Of a stretch of 64,000 bases of DNA, positions 49,598-57,509 are shown in pieces (position 1 is the stretch's first letter; each line of letters opens with the position of its first letter). The position numbers and the translations under genes were made by a program. The stretch is taken from NCBI GenBank assembly GCA_964563755.1, contig CAZLYC010000002.1, forward strand, positions 124,001 to 188,000. The letters are read 5' to 3'. The notes under the pieces are model-generated. The model saw nothing but the letters and a program-made list of their open reading frames with translations, was not told the DNA's origin and did no database searches. This DNA is from JABMQF01 sp964563755 (lineage in GTDB: Archaea; Nanobdellota; Nanobdellia; Woesearchaeales; UBA11576).

Positions 49598-50179
49598 CTA
49601 CTTTCTTTTCTTCGTCTTCACATACGTCACTTCTGTCTTGCTCAATGCAGAGTTAGGTATGAATATTATGTCACCGTTCTTCGTCTCTATCTTTATTTCC
49701 AAGAGTGTCATCTCTATTATCTTTCCTGCCATTCCTTTTATCTTTAGTTTCTGTCCGACCTTGAATTTTTTCTTCCCGTGGATTACAAAACCAGCTATGA
49801 GATTAGGTATGAAATCCTTTATACCTAAGAAAGTAGATAGTATGATGAGTATCATCACTGCGGCGGCAATCATATGGAGTATTGTTGACGCTAATCCTAT
49901 CTGCTGCAGGATCATGACAACTGTTATGAAATATATGAAATAGGTCGTGAAGCTCTCTGCTATCTCCTCAAGCTTCAGGGTTGTGCCTGCCATCTTTGAG
50001 AAAGTCTCATTTATCTCAAAACTGTGCAGGAACTTGTATATCAGCCTGCCAAGTATCTTACCAACTATGAATCCTATAAGGAGAAGTATGATTGAAACTA
50101 TGAATTTGTAGAACAACCCTGAAGTAGATTCCTTCACATTATTGTATGCTGTAACAATCGTCTCTACTAGTGTTGCCAT
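49598..50179 (-). CDS. small MscS-family mechanosensitive channel
   Basis: A 193-residue membrane protein with three hydrophobic helices (about residues 22-48, 74-98 and 100-135) followed by the MscS beta-domain (FKVGQKLKIKGMAGKIIEMTLLEIKIETKNGDIIFIPNSAL). The second part of the last helix (FLGIKDFIPNLIAGF) is the pore region. It is shorter than E. coli MscS (286 residues) and lacks its C-terminal cytoplasmic cage. It would open under membrane tension to relieve osmotic pressure. Confidence 0.88.
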   Translation of the reverse strand: MATLVETIVTAYNNVKESTSGLFYKFIVSIILLLIGFIVGKILGRLIYKFLHSFEINETFSKMAGTTLKLEEIAESFTTYFIYFITVVMILQQIGLASTILHMIAAAVMILIILSTFLGIKDFIPNLIAGFVIHGKKKFKVGQKLKIKGMAGKIIEMTLLEIKIETKNGDIIFIPNSALSKTEVTYVKTKKRK

Positions 50180-50299
50180 GGCTTAACCGCCGTTATTGGA
50201 ATTTATAAATGTTTTTGTGGTCAGATTTGCATACTATAGATAGCAAAATCCTGTTTTCATGACGAAAGCATTAAAAATAGGGGTTCCAAGGAATGGTCT

Positions 50300-51439
50300 A
50301 TGGTTGATACAAAGCCTCTGAAAGGCGAAGTCCGAGAGAAGAAGAAAGAGCTTACGCACGACAGGATAAAGGAGCTTGAGGACGAGCTAAAGAAGACATG
50401 CTATAACAAGAAGACACAGCATCACGTAGGGCTTGTCAAGGCGAAGCTTGCCATGCTCAAGGATAAGGAGCAGGCAAGGGTAGCAAAATCTGGAAAAGGC
50501 GCAGGTTATACTGTAAAGAAAAGCGGCGATGCTACAGTCATACTTGTAGGATTTCCTTCATGCGGAAAATCAAGTCTTCTCAATGCACTGACAAATGCAA
50601 ACTCTCCTGTAGGTGCTTATGAATTCACGACTCTTTCAGTCATTCCAGGACTTCTTGAGTACAAGGATGCGAAGATTCAGGTGCTTGACGTTCCAGGTAT
50701 AGTTATGGGTGCGGCGAGCGGCAAAGGAAGAGGAAGAGAAGTCCTTTCAGTCATGCAGAACGCAGACCTCGCTATTATAATGGTTGATGTCCTCAGGCCA
50801 AATGCTTTCAAAGTTATTATGCAAGAGGTTTATGACGCGCATCTTAGGCTAAACAAGGTAAAGCCTGACATAAGGCTGAAAAAAACAGCTAAGTCCGGAG
50901 TAATGATAGGTAAGACTGTTCCGTTGCCAGACCTCACTGATGAGATGATAAAGAGCATCTGCAAGGAGATGCGTATCAACAATGCAGAAGTCCTGATAAG
51001 GAGCGTGGCAGGAGTTGACGATTTCATCGACGCGATAGAAGCGAACAAAGTCTACATTCCAGGTATAACTGTGCTTAGCAAGATAGACCTTGTAGATATT
51101 TCCAGGCTTGAAGAGATCAAGCGGGAGATAAAACCAGACATAAGCCTGTCTGTAGAGCAGAATATAAACATAGAGGAGCTTAAGGAGCTGATATTCCAGA
51201 GACTTAAGTTCATAAGGGTATTCTGCAAGGAGACCGGCAAGAAAGCAGACCTTGAGAAACCCATGATAATGCAGAACGGTTCTACAGTCGAGACCATGTG
51301 CAACAAGCTGCACCGCGATTTCATTACGAAGTTCCGTTTCGCCCGCATCTGGGGCAAGTCAGCAAAGTTTCCTGGCCAGCGGCTAATGCTCAACCACAAG
51401 CTTGCCGACGGAGATGTTGTGCAGATAAATCTCAAGTGA
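50300..51439 (+). CDS. DRG-family GTPase (Obg superfamily with TGS domain)
   Basis: A 379-residue developmentally regulated GTP-binding protein homologue. Residues 1-~65 are the basic helical region. The G domain has G1 GFPSCGKSS (about 78-86), G2 with YEFTTL, G3 DVPGIVMGAASG and G4 LSKIDL. A TGS domain ends the protein (LHRDFITKFRFARIWG...GDVVQINL). DRG proteins associate with translating ribosomes. A TATA-like ATTAAAAATA lies about 27 bp upstream of the ATG. Confidence 0.95.
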   Translation: MVDTKPLKGEVREKKKELTHDRIKELEDELKKTCYNKKTQHHVGLVKAKLAMLKDKEQARVAKSGKGAGYTVKKSGDATVILVGFPSCGKSSLLNALTNANSPVGAYEFTTLSVIPGLLEYKDAKIQVLDVPGIVMGAASGKGRGREVLSVMQNADLAIIMVDVLRPNAFKVIMQEVYDAHLRLNKVKPDIRLKKTAKSGVMIGKTVPLPDLTDEMIKSICKEMRINNAEVLIRSVAGVDDFIDAIEANKVYIPGITVLSKIDLVDISRLEEIKREIKPDISLSVEQNINIEELKELIFQRLKFIRVFCKETGKKADLEKPMIMQNGSTVETMCNKLHRDFITKFRFARIWGKSAKFPGQRLMLNHKLADGDVVQINLK

Positions 51440-51444
51440 ATAAG

Positions 51445-51452
51445 TTTATATA
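51445..51452 (+). promoter_or_regulatory. TATA box of the tiny Cys/Lys peptide gene
   Basis: TTTATATA lies 34-41 bp before ATG 51486, with GAGGTG at 51475-51480 as ribosome site. The complete set of signals argues that the 26-codon frame is a gene. Confidence 0.5.
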
Positions 51453-51485
51453 CTTACCAAGCTCACTGGTTCTTGAGGTGATTTT

Positions 51486-51566
51486 ATGTCTTGCGGATGT
51501 TGTTGCAAACCTAAGAAGAAACCTGTCAAGAAAAAGAAGGTTGTCAAGAAGAAAAAGAAGAAATGA
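51486..51566 (+). CDS. 26-residue Cys/Lys peptide, unknown
   Basis: The frame encodes a tiny protein: MSCGCCCKP, followed by lysine blocks separated by PV and VV, ending at TGA 51564-51566. Four cysteines in the first seven residues suggest metal binding or a redox role; the lysine tail suggests nucleic-acid or ribosome binding. It has its own TATA box and a GAGGTG ribosome site. No homologue is known to me. Confidence 0.55.
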   Translation: MSCGCCCKPKKKPVKKKKVVKKKKKK

Positions 51567-51597
51567 TCTGATTCTTCATTTTTGTTTTATTTTTTTA

Positions 51598-52239
51598 TTA
51601 TTCTTTCCATCCGTCCTCTCCGATGAGTGGAACGAATGAGCAGTCGCACATCTTTCTCTCAATGAGTTCTCCTCCGACTTTCATTATCTTGACGAGTGAT
51701 TGCCCGTGCTGGCTGCCGATAGGTATTATGAGCCGTCCTCCTTCTTTCAGTTGTTCCTTCAATGCATCTGGAATCTTGTAGCATGCTGCTGTGACTATGA
51801 TTGCATCATAAGGCGCGTTCTTCTTAAGACCTTTTGTACCGTCACCGACAATGATGCTGACGTTGAGGTAACATGATTTCCTCAGTACGCTTTCTGCCTT
51901 TTGCGCGAGTGATTCGAACCTCTCTATACTATACACTGTTTTTGCCAGTCTTGATAATATTGCAGTCTGATAGCCTGAACCAGTTCCTATCTCAAGTACT
52001 TTCTCGTCTCCTTTCAGCGCAAGTCCTTGTGTCATCAATGCGACGATATACGGCTGTGATATTGTCTGCCCTTCTTCAATCGGGAGCGGAAAGTCTCCAT
52101 AAGAAACATCTCTGAGTTCAGGAGGGACGAATTCATGCCTCGGCACTGTGAGCATCGCTTTTATCACTCTTGAATCTATTATATCTCGTGACTTTAGCTG
52201 CAGCTCTACCATCTCCATCCTGCTCTTGTCAAAGTCCAT
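51598..52239 (-). CDS. pcm: protein-L-isoaspartate O-methyltransferase
   Basis: A 213-residue PIMT that repairs isoaspartyl residues with S-adenosylmethionine. It shows RHEFVPPELRDVSYGD, the substrate loop PLPIEEGQTISQPYIVALM, the SAM motif VLEIGTGSGYQTAIL (about residues 79-93) and AIIVTAAC. The length is normal. It starts 1 bp after a small acidic/basic protein gene, so they share an mRNA. Confidence 0.94.
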   Translation of the reverse strand: MDFDKSRMEMVELQLKSRDIIDSRVIKAMLTVPRHEFVPPELRDVSYGDFPLPIEEGQTISQPYIVALMTQGLALKGDEKVLEIGTGSGYQTAILSRLAKTVYSIERFESLAQKAESVLRKSCYLNVSIIVGDGTKGLKKNAPYDAIIVTAACYKIPDALKEQLKEGGRLIIPIGSQHGQSLVKIMKVGGELIERKMCDCSFVPLIGEDGWKE

Positions 52240-52240
52240 C

Positions 52241-52378
52241 TTATTTCAGGGTCCTTATCTTCTTCTGCTTGGTAAGTTTCTCATGTACTGGCAGGTCTGA
52301 GTCTTCATCTACTTCGTAAAGCTCTTCGACTTCCTCTTCGAGCTTGGTCTTCTTGTTCTTTTTTTTGAAAAGGTCCAT
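52241..52378 (-). CDS. 45-residue charged protein, unknown
   Basis: A short frame from ATG 52378 to TAA 52241 encodes MDLFKKKNKKTK, then an acidic stretch LEEEVEELYEVDEDSDLP, then a basic tail. GGAGGT lies 7 bp before the ATG, a strong ribosome site, and the pcm start codon follows 1 bp after the stop. The alternating basic-acidic-basic layout suggests a disordered adaptor. No family is recognised. Confidence 0.6.
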   Translation of the reverse strand: MDLFKKKNKKTKLEEEVEELYEVDEDSDLPVHEKLTKQKKIRTLK

Positions 52379-52453
52379 ACTATTACCTCCACGTGAAGTA
52401 TACTCTGGGAATATTTAAATAATATTGCAAGATAATAGTCAGTTGGAGGGATA

Positions 52454-52705
52454 ATGATGCCTGAGAAGGAAATAGGTAAGATCACTCATTTCTTTGACAA
52501 GATACTTGTAGCTGTGCTCAAGCTGAGCGGAGAGCTTAATGTCGGAGACAAGATTCGCATAGATGCAGAGCAGCCTTTTGTACAGACCGTCTCTTCGATG
52601 CAGGTGAAGCACAAGAATATTGAGCACGCAAAAGCAGGAGACGACATCGGAATGAAAGTCGAGAATCCATGCAAAGACGGAGACAGAGTTGTTAAGATTG
52701 GTTGA
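52454..52705 (+). CDS. stand-alone EF-Tu domain-2-like beta-barrel protein
   Basis: An 83-residue protein resembling domain 2 of translation GTPases (VLKLSGELNVGDKIRI...SSMQVKHKNIEHAKAGDDIGMKVENPCKDGDRVVKI). There is no GTPase domain. Related archaeal proteins are annotated as elongation-factor-like; the role is unknown. GGAGGGA precedes the double ATG (52454 and 52457); either could start translation. It converges on srp54 with a 28 bp gap. Confidence 0.75.
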   Translation: MMPEKEIGKITHFFDKILVAVLKLSGELNVGDKIRIDAEQPFVQTVSSMQVKHKNIEHAKAGDDIGMKVENPCKDGDRVVKIG

Positions 52706-52733
52706 GAAATATGCATTAATCGGGGACGTTTTT

Positions 52734-54125
52734 TTATTTGAATATCATCTTCTTGCCGCCTTTCATTGCGCCAAGCGGTCCGCCGCCCATTCTTTTCATC
52801 ATCTTTTCCATCTGTGCCGGGCTTCCTGAGCCCATGCCCTTGAATGCCTTCATCATCTTCTTGCTCTGTCTGTATTGTTTTATCAGGTCACGGACTTCTC
52901 CAGGGGAAACACCGGCACCTTTTGCTATGCGGTCTATCCTTGATGAGTCCATAACTTCTTCAGGGTCTTCAAGCTCTTCTTTTGTGCAGCTATCGAGTAT
53001 GTATTTCCATTTCTTGAGTTTCTCTTCCTGCACCTGAAGCGCTTCTTTCGGGAGCTTTATCTGTCCAAATCCAGGTATCATCTCCATGACTTTACCAAGA
53101 GGTCCCATCTTCTTCATGGCATTCATCTGCTCGTATAGATCAATAAGATTGAACTCTCCTTTCAGGAGTTTCTTGCCAAGGTCTTGTGCCTCTTCTTCTG
53201 ATATTGCTTCCTTAGCTTTCTCAAGAAGACCTTCCAAGTCTCCCATCCCGAGCAATTTGCCGACGAATCTTTCCGGAGAGTAGACTTCAAGGTCGTTTAT
53301 CTTCTCGCCGACTCCTATGAATTTGACTTTCGCTCCTGTGACCGAGCAGGCGATGAGCGCACCGCCACCTTTTGCAGTGCCTTCAAGCTTTGTTATTATG
53401 ACCCCTGTTACATTACATGTCTCGTGGAATGTCTTTGCCTGTCTTTCTGCTGCCTGTCCTACGTCCCCGCCGATTACAAGCAGTCTCTCATCAGCTTTCA
53501 CTGTCTTGTTTATTGCATTGAGCTCTGTTATCAGTTCATCAGAAAGCGCATCTCTTCCTGCAGTGTCTATTATGACAAGGTCATAATTCTTTAGCTCTCC
53601 TTCGAATTCCTTGTATATCTTGACAGGATCCTTCTGCTTCGGATTGCCGAATACAGGGGCATTTATCTGTGCGCCAAGCTGTCTCAACTGCTCGAACGCC
53701 GCAGGCCTCCACGTGTCTGTGGACATGAGCGCTACTTTGTATCCTCTTTTTTGGTAATATTTTGCTAGCTTTCCTGCAGTTGTGGTCTTTCCATGTCCAA
53801 AAAGCCCGACAAGCATTATCTTTGTTGGTTTGCCTGTGACCTCAATTTTCGACTCTGACTCTCCTAGGAATCTTACTAGTTCTTCGTACACTATTTTTAT
53901 CAGGAATTCTTTCTTTGTGAGGCCAGCCGGAGCTTCATCTTTTACAAGCCTGTCCTTTATCTGCTTCGTGAGGTCAAAGACCATCTTTACGTTTACATCA
54001 GATTGGAGAAGCGCTCTTTGTATGTCCTTGACAAGCTCGTTTACAAGTTTTTCATCTACAAAGACTGCCTTGCTTATCTTCTGCAGCGTGTCCTTGAGTG
54101 AATTGCCTAGTTTCTCTAATACCAT
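52734..54125 (-). CDS. srp54: signal recognition particle protein SRP54
   Basis: A 463-residue SRP54. The N domain starts MVLEKLGNSLKDTL; the G domain has GLFGHGKTTTAGKLA (about residues 110-124), DTAGRDAL and TKLEGTAKGGG. The Met-rich M domain, including MEKMMKRMGGGP, ends the protein and binds SRP RNA and signal sequences. ATG 54125 is supported by TATA box 54151-54160 about 30 bp upstream; the frame extends 21 codons further into promoter sequence. SRP RNA itself was not found in the window. Confidence 0.95.
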   Translation of the reverse strand: MVLEKLGNSLKDTLQKISKAVFVDEKLVNELVKDIQRALLQSDVNVKMVFDLTKQIKDRLVKDEAPAGLTKKEFLIKIVYEELVRFLGESESKIEVTGKPTKIMLVGLFGHGKTTTAGKLAKYYQKRGYKVALMSTDTWRPAAFEQLRQLGAQINAPVFGNPKQKDPVKIYKEFEGELKNYDLVIIDTAGRDALSDELITELNAINKTVKADERLLVIGGDVGQAAERQAKTFHETCNVTGVIITKLEGTAKGGGALIACSVTGAKVKFIGVGEKINDLEVYSPERFVGKLLGMGDLEGLLEKAKEAISEEEAQDLGKKLLKGEFNLIDLYEQMNAMKKMGPLGKVMEMIPGFGQIKLPKEALQVQEEKLKKWKYILDSCTKEELEDPEEVMDSSRIDRIAKGAGVSPGEVRDLIKQYRQSKKMMKAFKGMGSGSPAQMEKMMKRMGGGPLGAMKGGKKMIFK

Positions 54126-54150
54126 GCAGGAACAAACCAAACCATGTTTG

Positions 54151-54160
54151 TTTATAAAAG
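54151..54160 (-). promoter_or_regulatory. TATA box of srp54
   Basis: CTTTTATAAA on the minus strand, centred about 30 bp before ATG 54125, fixes the start. Confidence 0.55.
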
Positions 54161-54194
54161 TTTTTACGGTTTTAGACGTTACTGGCACAGCAAT

Positions 54195-54203
54195 ATTTAT
54201 AAA
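54195..54203 (+). promoter_or_regulatory. TATA box of the ABC exporter operon
   Basis: TTTATAAAC, centred 28 bp before ATG 54227, suggests a leaderless mRNA for the ATPase gene. Confidence 0.55.
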
Positions 54204-54226
54204 CTACTATTCGTGTCTTTATCTTC

Positions 54227-55276
54227 ATGGTAAACGCAAAAGAGGTGATTAGCGCTAGTCCTGTTCTTAATATTATCACTACTGCCTCCCCAGCGAATGC
54301 ACCGCTTATAATGGTCAAGAATGTCTCGAAGAGCTTCAGGAAAAAAACAGTTCTAAAGGATGTCAGTTTTGATGTGTTTCCAAAAGACATATTTGGCCTG
54401 ATTGGTATGAGCGGCTCAGGCAAGACTACCATATTCCAGCTAATGGCAGGGATAGTCTCACCAGAGGCAGGCGATGTGCTTGTGAGGACAGAAGTCCTAA
54501 AGAGCAAGAAAAAGGATTCTCCTGATTATCTTTCTGTGTTCAGGAATCCTTACAAAGTCAAGACGAATTTTGGTTTCGCTTCACAGATACCTTCTTTCTA
54601 CGAGCACTTGACAGTCGAAGAGAACCTGCTCATGTACGCTTCGCTTTATGGCATGACAAAAGCCAAATCAAAAGAGAGCGCCAGCCATCTAATCAAGCTT
54701 GTCGACTTGACGTCTGACAAGGACACAATGGCGTCAGAGCTTTCAGGAGGGATGCAGCGCAGGCTTGACATAGCATGCGCATTGATACACAATCCTAAGG
54801 TGCTTTTCCTTGACGAACCAACGTCTGACCTTGACCCGTTGATGAGAAGGCAGATATGGTCGCTGATTCGGGATATCAACTCAAGGGGCACAACAGTGTT
54901 CCTCGCATCTCATATACTCGAGGAAGTCGAGAACCTCTGCACAAAAGTTGCAATATTGCATGAAAAGAGAGTGCTCGGATATGGAACGCTAAAAGAGCTC
55001 AGGGGTCTTTTCAAGAGGAACAAGCAGGTCAAGTTGAAGCTGGAAAGCGGCAATTATGACGCGATTACAAAGAAGCTCAATAAAGAGAAAGCGATTGAAA
55101 GGACGGTCGAGAAAGACGGAAGCTTGATAGTATTTGTTCCGTCTGACGAGAAGGTAATAATGCATGTGATAAAGATAATCGAGTCTTCCAAGGAAAAGCT
55201 TGTGAGCTTGGACGTATCTGATGCGACCTTGACAGAGATTTTTGAGACACTTACAAAGAGGATAGAGCAGCAATGA
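54227..55276 (+). CDS. ABC exporter ATP-binding protein
   Basis: A 349-residue ABC ATPase of the ABC-2 drug/polymer exporter class. It has Walker A GMSGSGKTT (about residues 63-71), signature LSGGMQRR (about 174-181), Walker B VLFLDEPTSDLDP and an H-loop ASHILEE. A ~28-residue hydrophobic-leaning N-terminal extension precedes the domain, and a ~100-residue C-terminal domain follows. It overlaps the permease gene by 4 bp. Confidence 0.93.
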   Translation: MVNAKEVISASPVLNIITTASPANAPLIMVKNVSKSFRKKTVLKDVSFDVFPKDIFGLIGMSGSGKTTIFQLMAGIVSPEAGDVLVRTEVLKSKKKDSPDYLSVFRNPYKVKTNFGFASQIPSFYEHLTVEENLLMYASLYGMTKAKSKESASHLIKLVDLTSDKDTMASELSGGMQRRLDIACALIHNPKVLFLDEPTSDLDPLMRRQIWSLIRDINSRGTTVFLASHILEEVENLCTKVAILHEKRVLGYGTLKELRGLFKRNKQVKLKLESGNYDAITKKLNKEKAIERTVEKDGSLIVFVPSDEKVIMHVIKIIESSKEKLVSLDVSDATLTEIFETLTKRIEQQ

Positions 55277-57219
55277 GAAAAGTCATAGAGCTGGTAAAGA
55301 AGAACTTCAAGCTTCTGGTAAGAGCAAGGATATCCTCGCTGGTCATATTCATAGGCCCTCTGCTTCTTGTGGCGCTTCTCGGTCTTGCTTACAGCCAGTC
55401 TAGCGTGTTTACCCTTGCTGCCTCAGTCTATTCTGACAATTATGCTGAACTTTCCAATTCACTTGTCACAAAGATGGAGAACAAGAACTTCCGCATAATG
55501 AAGGAAGCGTCGATGGACAACTGCATAAGTTCTGTCAAGAGACGTGACTCGCAGGCATGTATCATATTCCCGGGAGGGATGGATGCGAACAGCGGAAAGA
55601 CATATGAGATTGCATTCTATGTTGATTATTCCCAGATGAATATAGTCTGGCTTATGCTTGATGTGATGTCAGCGAGAGTGTCAGAACGTTCAGGCGAGCT
55701 TTCCAAAGAGATGACTGGCGACCTTCTTAACAGGATATGGTTCGTCGAGGAGAAATTGACTGCCAGCCAATCGACAATATCAAAGATAAAAAATTCAGCA
55801 AACAGCGTAAAGAGCGCAAGTGAAGCAGCCAAATCCGGAGTTACAGGCCTTGACATATCGGTCGACTTTGGTGGGATTGACGCTGAAGGGACCAAGAATG
55901 CAGCAGAGAACATCTCTGCTTCGCTTGCGGATATAACTTCAAAGGCAAGCAGCATAATCAACAGCTCCAAGAACATCCTTGAAGAGATAGAGGATGCAGC
56001 CACTAACCTGGAATCGATATCAAATGATTCTGCTATAATTGATGAAGCTTCAGACATAGATGATGCAGTAGACCGTATTGAGAGGGCTATAGAGAACGCT
56101 ACTGCAGCCATAAACAGGGATTCTTCAGATGCTTCTGCAAAGGCATTGTCGATAAAGACTGCAATGGATTTGATTGCAGAAAGGTTATCTGAGACGCAGG
56201 CCAAGATGAGCGACGTAAAGAGCAAGCGTGACTCCCTCATCCCTCAGTTCGAAAAGATGTCAGGAGACATAACTTCCATGTTGACGGATATAACCAGTTT
56301 GGACTCAGCAATTAATGAAGCATTGCAGAAGATACTCGTGCTGAAGGGCAAGAGCGCAGAGAGCATAGCCGCGCCGATAACCACAAAGATTGAGCCGATA
56401 ACAGCACAGAAGACGCATTTCAATTCTCTTTTCCCGACTTTGCTCGTGTTGATTATGATGATAACCGGTGTGCTGCTGGCGTCAACCCTTATAGTTGTAG
56501 ATAAAAAATCAAAGGCGTTCTTCAGGAACAGTTTCACCCCGACATCGCATTTCCTTTTCAGCATTTCGACGTACATAACATCGCTTGCTGTATTGTTCAT
56601 CCAGCTTATGCTTTTTGTCAGCGTAAGCGCGTTCCTGTTTGAGGCGAATGTCATAGCATCCATACTCACTGTCCTGCTTATAGTGTTCCTATCTTCAACC
56701 GTGTTCATATGCATAGGTATGTTTGTCGGCTATCTGTTCAAGACAGAAGAGACAGCCACTCTTGCAGCGATAACTATCGCGACGCTCATGCTACTGTTCT
56801 CAAACGCAGTCATACCGCTTGAGAGCCTTTCTAATTATCTAAAACAGATTGCTATGCTGAACCCGTTTGTCATAAGCGAGCTTGCGCTGAGGCAGGCTGT
56901 CCTTTTCCAGTTTAGCTTCGCAAAGATGGCACACAGCTTACTTTTCCTTGCGGGCTACGCAGTTGCCGCCTTGTTGATATTATTAGTTGCACAAAGCGCG
57001 CTGCAAAGGATTTCACTGGTTCATTTCAAGAAAATGCATTTCAAATCCATACTGATTAAAGAGAAGAAAGCAGATTCTACTGTATTAAACCCGCATATTC
57101 CAGCAGTCAAGAGCACAATGTCGACTGAAACCAAAGCTACAAAGAATGCTCATGGACGAATTATGCTAAATATTAAAGATAAATATTTACATTTTATTAG
57201 TAAATTAAAAAGAAAATAA
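55273..57219 (+). CDS. ABC-2 type permease with large coiled external domain
   Basis: A 648-residue membrane protein. One helix lies at about residues 20-40. A ~330-residue extracytoplasmic region follows, rich in Ser/Ala/Asp and predicted coiled coil (about 165-350), then five or six helices between about 380 and 580, and a ~70-residue basic cytoplasmic tail. This matches the YhgE/ABC-2 layout. The long external coiled coil suggests contact with an envelope partner. The substrate is unknown. It forms an exporter with the preceding ATPase. Confidence 0.85.
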   Translation: MRKVIELVKKNFKLLVRARISSLVIFIGPLLLVALLGLAYSQSSVFTLAASVYSDNYAELSNSLVTKMENKNFRIMKEASMDNCISSVKRRDSQACIIFPGGMDANSGKTYEIAFYVDYSQMNIVWLMLDVMSARVSERSGELSKEMTGDLLNRIWFVEEKLTASQSTISKIKNSANSVKSASEAAKSGVTGLDISVDFGGIDAEGTKNAAENISASLADITSKASSIINSSKNILEEIEDAATNLESISNDSAIIDEASDIDDAVDRIERAIENATAAINRDSSDASAKALSIKTAMDLIAERLSETQAKMSDVKSKRDSLIPQFEKMSGDITSMLTDITSLDSAINEALQKILVLKGKSAESIAAPITTKIEPITAQKTHFNSLFPTLLVLIMMITGVLLASTLIVVDKKSKAFFRNSFTPTSHFLFSISTYITSLAVLFIQLMLFVSVSAFLFEANVIASILTVLLIVFLSSTVFICIGMFVGYLFKTEETATLAAITIATLMLLFSNAVIPLESLSNYLKQIAMLNPFVISELALRQAVLFQFSFAKMAHSLLFLAGYAVAALLILLVAQSALQRISLVHFKKMHFKSILIKEKKADSTVLNPHIPAVKSTMSTETKATKNAHGRIMLNIKDKYLHFISKLKRK

Positions 57220-57245
57220 GTTTTTAGTAAAATAACTTACAACAA

Positions 57246-57256
57246 TTCTTATAAAC
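57246..57256 (+). promoter_or_regulatory. TATA box of the candidate RNA at 57275
   Basis: TTCTTATAAAC lies 25-30 bp before the start of a strongly folded, T-terminated stretch. Confidence 0.4.
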
Positions 57257-57274
57257 AAATTCAACCTTACTATC

Positions 57275-57402
57275 TTCTGTACTGAAAAAAAAACTCAAAC
57301 TATCTCAAACCAGAAAAAATCTTTTCGCGCTATCACTATCATGTTCCTTTGGAGATAGTTTGATATCAGAGGTTGCTCAAAAGGCAACCTTCTGATTTTT
57401 AT
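57275..57402 (+). ncRNA. candidate two-hairpin small RNA or leader
   Basis: TCAAACTATCTC (57295-57306) pairs perfectly with GAGATAGTTTGA (57352-57363). A second hairpin, ATCAGA-GGTTGC with GCAACC-T-TCTGAT (57365-57396), is followed by a T run. A TATA box lies upstream at 57246-57256. The next gene has its own TATA box at 57474-57483, so this looks like an independent short transcript ended by the second hairpin, although a regulatory leader for the downstream gene is possible. Confidence 0.45.
57365..57401 (+). terminator. hairpin and T-run terminator
   Basis: A 12-bp stem with one bulged T and the loop TCAAAAG is followed directly by TTTTTA. It could end the upstream RNA, or read-through from the ABC operon. 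Confidence 0.5.
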
Positions 57403-57473
57403 TTCTCCAAAGACATGCCGCCAAATTGTTAGGGGGTTTATGTGATTGCGGATTCATGCTAGATAGCTGCAGC

Positions 57474-57483
57474 TATAATATTT
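57474..57483 (+). promoter_or_regulatory. TATA box of the acidic-repeat protein gene
   Basis: TATAATATTT, about 31 bp before ATG 57510. Confidence 0.45.
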
Positions 57484-57509
57484 CGGATAACAACAAATGG
57501 TGATTGAAG

